From positions 1 to 20,861 of IMG/VR virus record IMGVR_UViG_3300044712_000298: a DNA stretch of 20,861 bases. One strand, written 5' to 3'. Positions 1-6,654 of the stretch are shown here, piece after piece. The stretch is from a virus. The position numbers were made by a program, and so were the translations under genes. The notes under the pieces were generated by a model, which saw only the letters and a list, made by a program, of their open reading frames with translations, had not been told where the DNA came from and did not search any database. How positions within the stretch are numbered: the first letter of the stretch is position 1; each line of letters begins with the position of its first letter.

Positions 1-256
1 CTTTCTTTAGTATTGCTCTAGCAAACTCAAATCTATTTGCATAGGGCACCGTGTGACTAACCTCTAGTATTTCCTCATCACTTAACTCTCTTGGTGTTGT
101 GTAGAGGGGCTCGCCTTGACCAATTTCGTTATAAATCCATTCGGAATCTTCACCTATGTTGCTTACACATAGGTTTCTCCATGCAACAGGTTCTTGTTTA
201 TCAAAACTGTATGATGGCTTGATGCTAAATGTTCCATCCCCGTTATCTACTAACAT
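1..256 (-). CDS. hypothetical phage protein, C-terminus beyond left edge
   Basis: This minus-strand frame is open from ATG at 256 to the window edge and gives 85 residues, so the gene is partial. The start shares one base with the primase stop (TAATG), which suggests translational coupling. The protein begins MLVDNGDGTFSIKPS, has a PVAWRN segment near residue 23, then YTTPRELSDEEI and finally FEFARAILKK. The YTTP, LSDEEI and FARAI pattern is one I associate with small soluble phage proteins of unknown role encoded near replication genes. No catalytic motif is visible. It is the last visible gene of the long minus-strand unit. Confidence 0.75.
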   Translation of the reverse strand, partial: MLVDNGDGTFSIKPSYSFDKQEPVAWRNLCVSNIGEDSEWIYNEIGQGEPLYTTPRELSDEEILEVSHTVPYANRFEFARAILKK

Positions 257-2556
257 TAAAAAATCTCCTCTTTAAAGTTGCCAAGGCCGTCAACATACTT
301 CTGTGCCTTCGGTGTTAGTCCTACGCCTACATACCAGTGCTGTCTCTCACCACCGATGCGTGTTGACTCAGACGTGATGTTTCTATCCTGCGTGGCTGCC
401 AAGAATCGACGCTTGAATGTTAAGTCAGTGCCGTACCCTAAGTTCTTAGCAGTACTCCACTTCTTAAACACAGCAAACAAGTCGTCCTTGTCAACGCGCA
501 AGTTAGGCTCAAACATCAAAGCGTCTTCCATGAACGTGCCAATTGGGTTAGATAACTCTTCCATTGTCTCAAGCAACTCAACACCTGTCTTGGGCTGTAC
601 AAACCTGCCACCTCGCAATACACGGCGCTTGAGTCCTTCCATGGCCCAGTTGAAGATGCCTGACAGCTCTAACTTCAAACGGTCTGACAACTCAGTGTCT
701 TCGTTACCATAGAATGACTTGGTCATCTTGAACACAATCATACGACCAGTTAACGCGTTACTGTTCTCTGTCAACTGCAACACCTCGTTAGAATAAATTA
801 CGATGCGTGTTGGCAAGTATCCTGACCACGCCTCTTTATTTTTACGATTAACAGTAACAGTGTCACCACCCACAATACGCAATAGCTGAGATACAACAGC
901 ACCGCGGTTGCGCTCTGGAGCACGAGCATCAGTAAAAGAAGCAAGTAGCTTACCAAGCCAAGGTTGTAAACCAAAGTTATCACAAAGTTCTCCTAGTTCG
1001 GGCGCCACGGTATTGTGCTCGCCTAAAATTTCAACTAACACCTTGTTGATGGTGCCCTTACCTGAACGACGCGGCCCGATGATGTTGAAGAACTTTTGCT
1101 GACGTGTGTCGCCTGAGATGATGTATCCAAACATCTCCTGCAACGCGTCAATAGATTCTTGGTCGTGACCCCACACGTCGTCTAAAAACTTTAACCATGT
1201 TGGGCACGTTGCATTGGCATCGTACTCAAACGGCAAACTGTTTTGGGTAAAGAACCCCAACGAGTGTGGCAACAACACGCTGTCTTCCAAGTGGAAGATG
1301 CCATTCTTCAAACTGATTAGCTTGTGTGCATCAGGCTTGTTGTCGGCGTACTCGTCTAGCCACACTGGCGGTTTAGTTCCCGCGTGGTTAGGTAAGTGTA
1401 TAAGCGCTTTTGTTGCATCAAGTGCTCCTGATACCGCTGTCGGAGTTGGTGCAAATGGCAAAAGGTTTCCCTTTCTATCTTGCTTTTTGCACTTGTCCAA
1501 GAACTTGTACAACTGGGAGCGGACTGTTGCCTCTTCAATTTCTTCATAGTGTGTACCCTTGTAAACAAAGCAGTCACCTGTGTAATGAACTAGCTTGATA
1601 CCCTCTTCACAAGTGTGCATGGTTTCTAAATAGTGACGCGCGTGCTCCATCGGGGCTGTCCCAAGGACAATCTCACCACGTGCCAGTGCCTCAGCTTTTT
1701 TATTGCTGTTGATTTTAAAGATGAGGGAGCGTAACGTCGCGCCACCACCCTTACGGAATGTCTTCCACTTGATGTAGCAAGCCTTGTCCTGATAGTCGTC
1801 TGCATTACCATTGTTATAACTCCATGTGTCCCATGCATCACAAGCCTCAATGTCGCCATTGAACTGGTGGTGCAAGCATTGTCCAACTAACAACCACTCT
1901 GAGTAGTGGCAGTTAGGGTCTAGGTGCGCAAGAATCTCTGTCTCAACGCGGTGGATGTCATACCCTTCCACTGGCATTGAGAAGTCTTCAAACGCATCGC
2001 CTGATGATTTGATTGTGCGCTCAGGCACGATGTCAGTCAGGTCTTGCTTGTCAGTTGGTATCACTCCATTACCCATCACGTTGCCTGTGATGGTAAAGAA
2101 TCTACCGCGTCCGTATGCCTCAAAACCTTTTTCGTGGTCAACAAATGCGGTTGTCAGGTCAGCACGAGTAAAAATCTTGATGCCTGTGCCTGATGGTGAT
2201 ACCTCTGTGTAGCCTGTAACTTTTTGTAGGATATTGTTAGCAAAGTCCGACAAATTGTTACTTTCGTCAATACAGTCGTCCAAGTCAATGCCACATAGGT
2301 CATCGTCTTGGGTAAATACAAATCCAAGCCCTGAGTACTTACCTGTCTTGTAAGCCTCTTCGGCGGTCATAAAGTCTGTCCATGTGGACGGGTTGTTAGT
2401 GGATGCCGTCTTGCCACTTGTTTGTAGTGGCACCTTGCTCCAACGCTTTGCACCCTCTTCACCCACCTCCATGTAATCCCACAATACCCAACGCGCAATA
2501 CGCTTGAGCTCCAAGGGGATGTTTTCTAGTTTTACGGGTAGTGATGTCGGTTTCAT
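256..2556 (-). CDS. phage primase-helicase (PrimPol-like N-terminus, SF3/D5 helicase C-terminus)
   Basis: A 766-aa protein that probably primes and unwinds DNA at the phage replication fork. The N-terminal part looks like an archaeo-eukaryotic-type primase: the metal-binding GIDLDD pair (D91, D93), then SPSGTGIKIF (about 120-129) and FFTITG (153-158). A PriCT-like stretch follows at about 205-285 (SEWLLVGQCLHH). The C-terminal half is an SF3/D5-type helicase with Walker A GPRRSGKGT (494-502), a Walker B-like LASFTDAR (538-545) and motif C IVIYSNE (585-591). I chose the ATG at 2556 because AAAGGA lies 4 nt upstream; a GTG 18 nt further upstream in frame has no better ribosome site. The domain order matches bifunctional plasmid/phage primases. 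Polymerase activity is inferred, not shown. Confidence 0.93.
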   Translation of the reverse strand: MKPTSLPVKLENIPLELKRIARWVLWDYMEVGEEGAKRWSKVPLQTSGKTASTNNPSTWTDFMTAEEAYKTGKYSGLGFVFTQDDDLCGIDLDDCIDESNNLSDFANNILQKVTGYTEVSPSGTGIKIFTRADLTTAFVDHEKGFEAYGRGRFFTITGNVMGNGVIPTDKQDLTDIVPERTIKSSGDAFEDFSMPVEGYDIHRVETEILAHLDPNCHYSEWLLVGQCLHHQFNGDIEACDAWDTWSYNNGNADDYQDKACYIKWKTFRKGGGATLRSLIFKINSNKKAEALARGEIVLGTAPMEHARHYLETMHTCEEGIKLVHYTGDCFVYKGTHYEEIEEATVRSQLYKFLDKCKKQDRKGNLLPFAPTPTAVSGALDATKALIHLPNHAGTKPPVWLDEYADNKPDAHKLISLKNGIFHLEDSVLLPHSLGFFTQNSLPFEYDANATCPTWLKFLDDVWGHDQESIDALQEMFGYIISGDTRQQKFFNIIGPRRSGKGTINKVLVEILGEHNTVAPELGELCDNFGLQPWLGKLLASFTDARAPERNRGAVVSQLLRIVGGDTVTVNRKNKEAWSGYLPTRIVIYSNEVLQLTENSNALTGRMIVFKMTKSFYGNEDTELSDRLKLELSGIFNWAMEGLKRRVLRGGRFVQPKTGVELLETMEELSNPIGTFMEDALMFEPNLRVDKDDLFAVFKKWSTAKNLGYGTDLTFKRRFLAATQDRNITSESTRIGGERQHWYVGVGLTPKAQKYVDGLGNFKEEIF

Positions 2557-2650
2557 TAAATCCTTTCTGTGCACTACTACTAATGCAAACTTCTATATTC
2601 TAATATGGTGGTAAACAACAATTCTATATAACTAAAAGTAATCATTTGAC

Positions 2651-2749
2651 AGGGTATCCATGGTATCCATGGTCTGTTTCACTTTTATTCTATTTTTCGC
2701 GAAACAAAAAATAAAAAATAAGAATGAACTGCATTTAGACCATGGATAC
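2651..2749. promoter_or_regulatory. bipartite dyad element, copy 1 (upstream of primase)
   Basis: The left half-site (2651-2675) contains two tandem GGTATCCAT units. The right half-site includes an exact 13-bp inverted copy of its end: GTATCCATGGTCT at 2663-2675 against its reverse complement at 2737-2749. The roughly 60 bp between them is very AT-rich and centred on TTTCGCGAAA. The same architecture recurs at 11142-11246 with almost the same spacing (99 versus 100 bp, outer edge to outer edge). It lies in the gap before the primase, so it could be an operator, a replication-initiator site or a phage promoter region; the sequence does not decide. Confidence 0.7.
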
Positions 2750-2770
2750 TGTGGATTTAGTGGATTGAAC

Positions 2771-2789
2771 TAAGTGAGTGTGTACTAAC
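2771..2789. repeat. 19-bp repeat, copy 1
   Basis: TAAGTGAGTGTGTACTAAC is identical to 9774-9792. Here it overlaps the stop codon of the gene ending at 2785, and CTAAGT and ACTTAG on either side can form a short stem. Its role is unknown; it may be an mRNA 3'-end structure in the minus-strand transcript. Confidence 0.6.
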
Positions 2790-2997
2790 TTAGGTAAAAC
2801 GACAACATGTACCCAATGATACCGAACGATAGCATGATGACAATAGACTCAACAAACGCATATGAGCGCCATGAGTCTGGTTGTTCACACCTCCATATTG
2901 CCGTACCATAATCTGCGTCCCTGAACGCCTCTGACATCGTGCGGGGTGCATATTGGTAGCGGTGGTACTTGTTCACAAAGGTTTCGTAATTAGTCAT
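2785..2997 (-). CDS. small membrane-anchored phage protein (70 aa)
   Basis: Seventy residues. The N-terminal half is polar and aromatic (YHRYQYAPRTMSEAFRDADY, residues 11-30). The C-terminus is one hydrophobic segment (about 48-69, FVESIVIMLSFGIIGYML) that should cross the membrane and leave the N-terminal domain in the cytoplasm. GGAG lies about 8 nt before the ATG. The start overlaps the stop of the upstream 44-aa gene by ATGA. Two small membrane proteins in direct succession may work together, but I do not recognise a function. No lysis-specific feature such as a signal-arrest sequence is evident. Confidence 0.75.
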   Translation of the reverse strand: MTNYETFVNKYHRYQYAPRTMSEAFRDADYGTAIWRCEQPDSWRSYAFVESIVIMLSFGIIGYMLSFYLS

Positions 2998-3128
2998 AGT
3001 GTTACTCCTGTAAAATATGAAAATACTAGGTATGCCAAACTGAGCGCAAGCCCAAGTCCAAGCCCGTAAGATAAAATAATTATAATAAAAGCAATCGCCG
3101 ATGATGCTACTTCAACCCAAGTTGTCAT
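2994..3128 (-). CDS. 44-aa membrane protein
   Basis: A very short gene that is easily overlooked. After MTTWVEVASS the protein is almost wholly hydrophobic (about 11-38, including AFIIIILSY and GLGLGLALSL) and probably forms one long or two tight membrane helices. GGGAG lies upstream of the ATG. The gene overlaps the previous stop by TGATG and the next start by ATGA, which is the normal packing in this region and the best evidence that it is translated. Its function is unknown. It could be a holin-like or superinfection-related membrane peptide, but nothing specific supports that. Confidence 0.65.
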   Translation of the reverse strand: MTTWVEVASSAIAFIIIILSYGLGLGLALSLAYLVFSYFTGVTL

Positions 3129-3292
3129 CAGTATCTCCCATCCAAGATGCCTAAATACTTTTCTGTCAACTCGGCTGATAACAAAAAGATGTCGCGGGAA
3201 ACTTCTTTGTCGCTTCTATCTCTTGGCACCAACATTGGGTTGCTTGATAATGCAATCATAAAATCAAGGATTAGTTCTTGGCGTGTTTTCAT
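3128..3292 (-). CDS. 54-aa hypothetical protein
   Basis: I place the start at ATG 3292, where AGGAG sits 7 nt upstream; the frame stays open further upstream but without a ribosome site. The product is a small charged helical protein beginning MKTRQELILDFMIALS and ending LTEKYLGILDGRY. A middle segment, VPRDRSDKEVSRDIFLLSAEL, looks like a helix with alternating charges. The function is not recognised. The first 29 bp overlap, in another frame, the end of the 38-aa gene upstream. Confidence 0.65.
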   Translation of the reverse strand: MKTRQELILDFMIALSSNPMLVPRDRSDKEVSRDIFLLSAELTEKYLGILDGRY

Positions 3293-3380
3293 TTTGTTTC
3301 TCCTGTTTAGGTTTCTTAAAAATTTTATCGTAGTTGCTACGATAGTCTTCGGTTGTCTTCTTTTGCTTCTCATCGGTCAT
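3264..3380 (-). CDS. 38-aa basic hypothetical protein
   Basis: A short lysine-rich protein, MTDEKQKKTTEDYRSNYD then KIFKKPKQEKQ. The YRSNYDKIFKK pattern is one I associate with tiny phage proteins in similar early clusters. The start shares ATGA with the stop of the 64-aa gene upstream. The end runs 29 bp into the following gene in a different frame, so the next gene's AGGAG site lies inside this coding sequence. The role is unknown; the basic, disordered composition would allow nucleic-acid or protein binding. Confidence 0.55.
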   Translation of the reverse strand: MTDEKQKKTTEDYRSNYDKIFKKPKQEKQNENTPRTNP

Positions 3381-3571
3381 TTATGCACCTCATGTCCGGC
3401 CTGTTGCAAGTGTCTCATCGCCCACTTGCGAAACTCCTCACGATTCGCGCTGGTCTGTTCTTCACGCTCGTCCCATAAGAACTGCATCAAGAACTCACCT
3501 GACTCATTGTGCACTTCAATCTTAATCAGGTTGCCTGCTTTGTCATAAACGTCTTGTTGAATCACTGGCAT
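3377..3571 (-). CDS. 64-aa hypothetical protein
   Basis: The start at ATG 3571 is chosen because AAAGGAG lies just upstream (spacing 7). The protein begins MPVIQQDVYDKAGNLIKIEV, which reads as a beta-hairpin of two strands joined by a KAGN turn. The second half is helical and charged (REEFRKWAMRHLQQAGHEV). No family is recognised. It sits between the 114-aa gene and the 38-aa gene in the sigma-factor cluster. Confidence 0.7.
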   Translation of the reverse strand: MPVIQQDVYDKAGNLIKIEVHNESGEFLMQFLWDEREEQTSANREEFRKWAMRHLQQAGHEVHK

Positions 3572-3572
3572 A

Positions 3573-3917
3573 TCATGCTCCTTTAATTTCAGATAAAACA
3601 TCACGCACACCGCTTGGTGCATCGTCCCATGAATCACTGCGACCATAGTCACCGCGACTCATTCTCATACGCTCTTTGTCACGGAAGGCAGGTTCAATCT
3701 TCCACCATGCCAATGACGCGTCTTTGTACTCCTGCCAAATAGGGTTAGGCTCAAACAAAGGATGGTGCTCTCCGTCACCTTTGTATGAGTCCAAGTAGTC
3801 CCTGTGTGGTATCCACTCGTACTTCATGTTCGTACTCGTTCGCACCAGTTTTACTCTGTCGCGCGCTCGGATAAATCTATCGTACGCCTGCTTTTGTTCT
3901 TTTGTTAACTCAATCAT
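3573..3917 (-). CDS. 114-aa hypothetical protein following the sigma gene
   Basis: Starts at ATG 3917 with AGGAGG 6 nt upstream, inside the last codons of the sigma-like gene (8-bp overlap), so the two are probably translationally coupled. The protein begins MIELTKEQKQAYDRFIRARD, a basic helix. The middle is rich in aromatic residues and histidine (YEWIPHRDYL, PLFEPNPIWQEY, WWKIEP) and it ends in DVLSEIKGA. I do not recognise the fold. Coupling to a sigma factor makes a role in phage transcription, for example a co-activator like T4 gp33, an idea to test; the sequence itself does not show it. Confidence 0.7.
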   Translation of the reverse strand: MIELTKEQKQAYDRFIRARDRVKLVRTSTNMKYEWIPHRDYLDSYKGDGEHHPLFEPNPIWQEYKDASLAWWKIEPAFRDKERMRMSRGDYGRSDSWDDAPSGVRDVLSEIKGA

Positions 3918-4482
3918 CACTATCCTCCTGAAACTTCTCTTGGTTATATGCATCCAATGATACCGGCTCTCTCAACAAGTACCCTCTTAACTTTATTACT
4001 CGCGACTCGTGTACCTCCATGGCATCAGCCAGTTCGGTTGCACGTGGCTCACGTCCTAGCTTTTGCAACAAGATACGCTCGGTGTATTTCATCTTACGTA
4101 TCTCTTCTGCCACGTTGACTGGTATGCGAATCATGTTGCCATAGTTATCAATACCGCGTCGTACGTCCTTCATGATAAAGTTCTTTGCGTAGGTTGCAAA
4201 GCGTGCGCCGTTCTTTGGTATCCAACGCTTGCCTGCCTTCAGCAATGCCTCGTTGCCCATCGCCAACAAGTCATCCATTGGCACTGAGCCGTGATGCCAC
4301 GCAGGCGTGTCTTTAATTACCGATACAACAAAGCGTAGATTGTGCCTGACTAACTTCTCAAGTGCAAGGTCATCACCCTTTTGAATCAATGCTGATAGCC
4401 GTTCCTCCTCTTCCAATGGTAACGTTTTGATGTCGTACAGACTGCGTAAATAATCAGATAGTGCGTTTTTGTCATTTCTCAT
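3910..4482 (-). CDS. sigma-70-family factor lacking region 4
   Basis: A 190-aa RNA-polymerase sigma subunit homologue. Region 1.2-like sequence (SDYLRSLYDIKTLPLEEEE) is followed by region 2.1/2.2 (about 48-85, NLRFVVSVIK, MDDLLAMGNEALLKAG), region 2.3/2.4 (92-120, FATYAKNFIMKDVRRGI, MIRIPVN) and region 3 (126-175, LGREPRATELADAMEVHESRV, REPVSLD). It then ends; the -35-reading region 4 is absent. Compared with E. coli RpoD, the melting pair W433/W434 is N101/F102. The -12-reading Q437 and T440 are K105 and R108, so altered -10 specificity is expected. T4 gp55 is a similarly short sigma without region 4 that serves late promoters. The ATG at 4482 has only a weak upstream site. The role in late transcription is inferred. 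Confidence 0.9.
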   Translation of the reverse strand: MRNDKNALSDYLRSLYDIKTLPLEEEERLSALIQKGDDLALEKLVRHNLRFVVSVIKDTPAWHHGSVPMDDLLAMGNEALLKAGKRWIPKNGARFATYAKNFIMKDVRRGIDNYGNMIRIPVNVAEEIRKMKYTERILLQKLGREPRATELADAMEVHESRVIKLRGYLLREPVSLDAYNQEKFQEDSDD

Positions 4483-4582
4483 ACATCACCCCAACGCATA
4501 AAATGAATAGTGCCGTGGCAATGACTGCAGTGTTTTCTGCCAGTAATCCAACGAGTAAAAATAGTGCACTAAAGATTTTCAT
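4472..4582 (-). CDS. 36-aa membrane peptide
   Basis: Starts at ATG 4582 with GGGGAG 8 nt upstream. Apart from a short AEN break near residue 16, the product is hydrophobic from residue 3 to 33 (FSALFLLVGLL, IATALFILCVGVMY) and ends in a charged EK, so it should be one or two short membrane helices. It overlaps the upstream gene by ATGA and the sigma gene by 11 bp. The function is unknown. Confidence 0.6.
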   Translation of the reverse strand: MKIFSALFLLVGLLAENTAVIATALFILCVGVMYEK

Positions 4583-4758
4583 ATTAAACACTCCCCAACA
4601 AGTTTCATGGCTCGTTGGTAATGGTCTACCTTTTGCTCTTTGACCTTTGGTAAAACAGTCAGAGTGCACCCTGCGTCAAGGTAAGGCTGAGCCTCAATCT
4701 CTGAGGCCAATTTGCGAATAAGCTCGCCGTCGTCAAATACCCAAAATCTAAGTTGCAT
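4579..4758 (-). CDS. 59-aa hypothetical protein
   Basis: Starts at ATG 4758 (AAAAGGG about 9 nt upstream). The protein opens MQLRFWVFDDGELIRKLASE, which suggests a beta-strand followed by a helix, and later has a hydrophobic strand CTLTVLPKV. The overall pattern is a small alpha/beta domain. An extended -10 promoter sequence lies about 80 bp upstream (4839-4847). I do not recognise the family. Confidence 0.65.
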   Translation of the reverse strand: MQLRFWVFDDGELIRKLASEIEAQPYLDAGCTLTVLPKVKEQKVDHYQRAMKLVGECLI

Positions 4759-5020
4759 AGTGTCTAGCCCTTTTAACAAATATGGATGATGAACCACGTT
4801 TAACACGCGTGAATGTGCGTAATAAAATGATACGCGTGATTATAGCATATCGGTTCATTTGCTTGTTACAATCGCCCACCTTGGCTCGTCGTTCTTTTTG
4901 CATGGTTGTTCGCTTTGCCATTTTATTTTTGGTAAGTCGTACGCCCTTGTATCGTAGAGGTAAGCCAATGCGGTGCGGTTGAAATATGATGTTGAACTTG
5001 GTGCGTTTACAGTATCTCAT
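4748..5020 (-). CDS. possible 90-aa very basic protein
   Basis: A frame that fits tightly between its neighbours (14-bp overlap upstream, 11-bp downstream), which argues for a real gene. The product is strongly basic throughout (MRYCKRTKFNIIF, LTKNKMAKRTTMQKERRAK, RVKRGSSSIFVKRARHY). However, the second half has unremarkable codon and residue use, and an extended -10 promoter (TGCTATAAT) lies inside it. The frame could be a short real gene followed by a readable promoter-leader region, or not coding at all. If real, nucleic-acid binding is the obvious guess from charge. Confidence 0.4.
   Translation of the reverse strand: MRYCKRTKFNIIFQPHRIGLPLRYKGVRLTKNKMAKRTTMQKERRAKVGDCNKQMNRYAIITRIILLRTFTRVKRGSSSIFVKRARHYAT
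4839..4847 (-). promoter_or_regulatory. candidate extended -10 promoter
   Basis: On the minus strand the sequence reads TGCTATAAT, a full TATAAT with the TGn extension. No good -35 is seen at 16-18 bp, which is usual for extended -10 promoters. A transcript from here would run into the 59-aa gene, the 36-aa gene and the sigma gene. It lies within the doubtful basic reading frame. Confidence 0.4.
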
Positions 5021-5201
5021 CGTCGTTCACAATCTGTAAGTGACCCTTGAAGTGGAAACCACTGCCTTTTAAAAAGCTCTCAAATCGTTCAATGATGTCG
5101 TCCAAGTAGATAGCCTCAAACTCAGTCTCTACCCTGTCAACGACGTCATGGTCTTCAATTGATTTTTTGGTAAATGAATAAAACTCTTTGTAATCTTTCA
5201 T
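5007..5201 (-). CDS. 64-aa acidic hypothetical protein
   Basis: ATG at 5201 with GGAG 7 nt upstream; the start shares ATGA with the preceding gene's stop. The protein begins MKDYKEFYSFTKKSIED, continues FEAIYLDDIIERFESFLKGS, and ends GHLQIVNDDEIL. The YLDDIIERFESFLKG-G-F pattern followed by a short strand is one I associate with a widespread small phage family of unknown function. No catalytic residues are evident. Confidence 0.75.
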   Translation of the reverse strand: MKDYKEFYSFTKKSIEDHDVVDRVETEFEAIYLDDIIERFESFLKGSGFHFKGHLQIVNDDEIL

Positions 5202-5374
5202 CTGTATCTCCGTCTTTTGTAACGTTGCAATAAAATCAAGGCATCATCAAGATACCCCAGTTGTACAATCAGCTCAATTAAATTTTCACGTGCACTGAGC
5301 TCCACGTCGTAGCCTTCCCACAAGTGTAAAATCTCATGCAGTATACGCTCCCTATCTTCTCTGCTCTGTGACAT
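5198..5374 (-). CDS. 58-aa hypothetical protein
   Basis: An ATG at 5374 opens a 58-codon frame ending in ATGA overlap with the next gene. The product (MSQSREDRERILHEILHLWE then ELSARENLIELIVQLGYLDD and a basic tail LQRYKRRRYR) looks like a small all-helical protein with a positively charged C-terminus. Placement and overlap follow the regional pattern. The function is unknown. Confidence 0.6.
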   Translation of the reverse strand: MSQSREDRERILHEILHLWEGYDVELSARENLIELIVQLGYLDDALILLQRYKRRRYR

Positions 5375-5375
5375 A

Positions 5376-5543
5376 TCATTGCATCTCCCTGTCGTCCTCT
5401 GTCACAAACACCTTGCCTGTGTCCAGTACATCGTATGGGTCACCTGCCTGCCCAGTGATTGCCAACTCGCCTGCCTCGTTAGCATCCTCAGCCTCAACAA
5501 GGTAACACTCAAGGGTCTCAACGTACACCATGTACTTAGTCAT
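5376..5543 (-). CDS. 55-aa hypothetical protein
   Basis: Starts at ATG 5543 with GAGGA 5 nt upstream. The sequence MTKYMVYVETLECYLVEAED then ANEAGELAITG resembles the small 'strand, EA-rich helix, strand' proteins in phage early regions that begin with a short beta-strand and a VEAxxxxEAxxxA segment. It ends in an acidic tail. The 67-aa protein at 6149-6352 shows the same kind of pattern, so the two may be paralogous domains. The role is unknown. Confidence 0.7.
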   Translation of the reverse strand: MTKYMVYVETLECYLVEAEDANEAGELAITGQAGDPYDVLDTGKVFVTEDDREMQ

Positions 5544-5859
5544 CGTATTCCTCGTACTGGTCAACCGCTACGTCTAAAAACGGCTCAGTGCCACCCTTGT
5601 CGTCGTATGGTAGCTCAGTGATAAAGTAACCGATGCGGTTGACTAAATGATAACCATTCGTAACCCATGTACCCTCATCACCATCAACGTACGTCCACAC
5701 GCGATTAGGCTCTGTGTTGGCAATGGATAGCACGTACTCCAACTCATCACCAAAGGTCTCAAACATGATGCCCTCACCCTTTTCGTTTTGAAATGATGCG
5801 TTGTCATCCAAGTGATTCAACACTGGCTTGTATTTGTACTCCCAATCTTCAAAGTTCAT
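5536..5859 (-). CDS. 107-aa acidic hypothetical protein
   Basis: ATG at 5859 with GGAGG upstream. The product is acidic and aromatic: MNFEDWEYKYKPVLNHLDD, then GIMFETFGDELEYVLS, NRVWTYVDGDEGTWVTNGYH and a C-terminal ELPYDDKGG and YEEYDD. The spacing of strands and the WTYVDGD/WVTNGYH hairpin suggest a compact beta-rich domain. I have the impression of a conserved phage early protein but cannot assign a function. It overlaps the next gene by 8 bp. Confidence 0.78.
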   Translation of the reverse strand: MNFEDWEYKYKPVLNHLDDNASFQNEKGEGIMFETFGDELEYVLSIANTEPNRVWTYVDGDEGTWVTNGYHLVNRIGYFITELPYDDKGGTEPFLDVAVDQYEEYDD

Positions 5860-5995
5860 TTTGCACCTCCAAGTTTCTCATTTTAAAAGCCTGCAATGTG
5901 GCAGGTGAGTGTTGTTTAAGATAGTCAATCAGCTCCCAATACTGGTCTTCAAGACTGTCATACGCCTGCTCTAGCTCATTTGAATAGTAGCTCAT
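5849..5995 (-). CDS. 48-aa hypothetical protein
   Basis: A short frame with GGAGG before ATG 5995 and an 11-bp overlap with the 107-aa gene downstream. The product MSYYSNELEQAYDSLEDQYW, then ELIDYLKQHSPATLQAFKM, is probably a pair of amphipathic helices. The ribosome site for the next gene lies within its last codons. The function is unknown. Confidence 0.6.
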   Translation of the reverse strand: MSYYSNELEQAYDSLEDQYWELIDYLKQHSPATLQAFKMRNLEVQNEL

Positions 5996-6156
5996 ACCTT
6001 ACCTCCCTGTCTGATACGCTCCAATAGAGATTCAATATAACCGACAACTGCCTCAAGCCCCACCTTTGAATCAAAGCTCACTAGCTCTTTTTCAATCAGT
6101 GCCATGGCATTGTCGCGGTCAACAATCAATTTGTTAATGATATCACCTTTAGTCAT
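5992..6156 (-). CDS. 54-aa helical hypothetical protein
   Basis: Starts at ATG 6156 (GAAGGG about 7 nt upstream). The product begins MTKGDIINKLIVDRDNAMAL, continues EKELVSFDSKVGLEAVVGYI and ends ESLLERIRQGGKV. It looks like two or three amphipathic helices able to dimerise. It overlaps the following gene by 4 bp and the preceding one by 8 bp. No family is recognised. Confidence 0.65.
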   Translation of the reverse strand: MTKGDIINKLIVDRDNAMALIEKELVSFDSKVGLEAVVGYIESLLERIRQGGKV

Positions 6157-6352
6157 AAGTATACCCTTCTTCCTGCTCAACGTTTAAATCTTTTGGTGAC
6201 TCAGCACCATAAGCATCGTGCGACAAACAACGGCCCTCGTGTGGGTCATCTAACCACTGCCACACCTTGGCTCGTGCCTCTTCCTCTGTATCAGCCTCAA
6301 CAATCCACTGGTAATGAACTGTCTCCCACACCTGCCACTTTTGCTTATCCAT
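6149..6352 (-). CDS. 67-aa hypothetical protein
   Basis: ATG at 6352 overlaps the upstream stop (TAATG); GAAAGG lies 6 nt before. The product MDKQKWQVWETVHYQWIVEA, then DTEEEARAKVWQWLDD, matches the 'strand, strand, EA helix' plan of small phage proteins in which a short hairpin is followed by an Ala/Glu-rich helix. The C-terminal part is acidic (LNVEQEEGYTYD). The function is unknown. Confidence 0.72.
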   Translation of the reverse strand: MDKQKWQVWETVHYQWIVEADTEEEARAKVWQWLDDPHEGRCLSHDAYGAESPKDLNVEQEEGYTYD

Positions 6353-6654
6353 TATCTGCCTTTCAATTTTAGTCTGAGTTTACAAATACGCAACGCAATT
6401 GGTTCAACGTCTAGGTTTTCATACTCATCATACAAGGTACTGCCAGTCACGTCATCGGTTGGGTATACAGTGATGCGTAGCCCTGACTCAGTGCCGTCAC
6501 CAAGCTCGTCTGCATCCCACACGTTGATGCCGTACTCTCGGTCAAGCACTGTGACATAGTGCCACATATCGTCTGAGCCATCGTACTCCAGTGCGAGCAC
6601 TCCGTTGGCTCTTGATTGTAGCGTGCGTTTCACATGGTCTTCTAATTGCATCAT
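6352..6654 (-). CDS. 100-aa acidic hypothetical protein
   Basis: GAGGAG lies 5 nt before ATG 6654 (a second ATG follows at once). The N-terminus is a helix (MMQLEDHVKRTLQSRANGV), followed by beta-like stretches with many Asp and Tyr (MWHYVTVLDREYGINVWDAD, LRITVYPTDDV) and a basic end (CKLRLKLKGR). The sharp change from acidic body to basic tail is notable. I do not recognise the family. Confidence 0.72.
   Translation of the reverse strand: MMQLEDHVKRTLQSRANGVLALEYDGSDDMWHYVTVLDREYGINVWDADELGDGTESGLRITVYPTDDVTGSTLYDEYENLDVEPIALRICKLRLKLKGR

Noticed and set aside
278-712. 144-codon plus-strand frame opposite the primase
   Set aside because: The primase motifs on the other strand are unambiguous and this frame has no recognisable domain or ribosome site.
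3122-3131. A CTGATGA word on the minus strand near 3125 as a fourth hammerhead
   Set aside because: There is no GAAA with pairing arms at the right distance, and no stem I or III.
6154-6161. CATAAGTA on the plus strand as a fourth late promoter
   Set aside because: It lacks the flanking TGC and GT of the other copies, lies across the start of a minus-strand gene and has no plus-strand gene after it.
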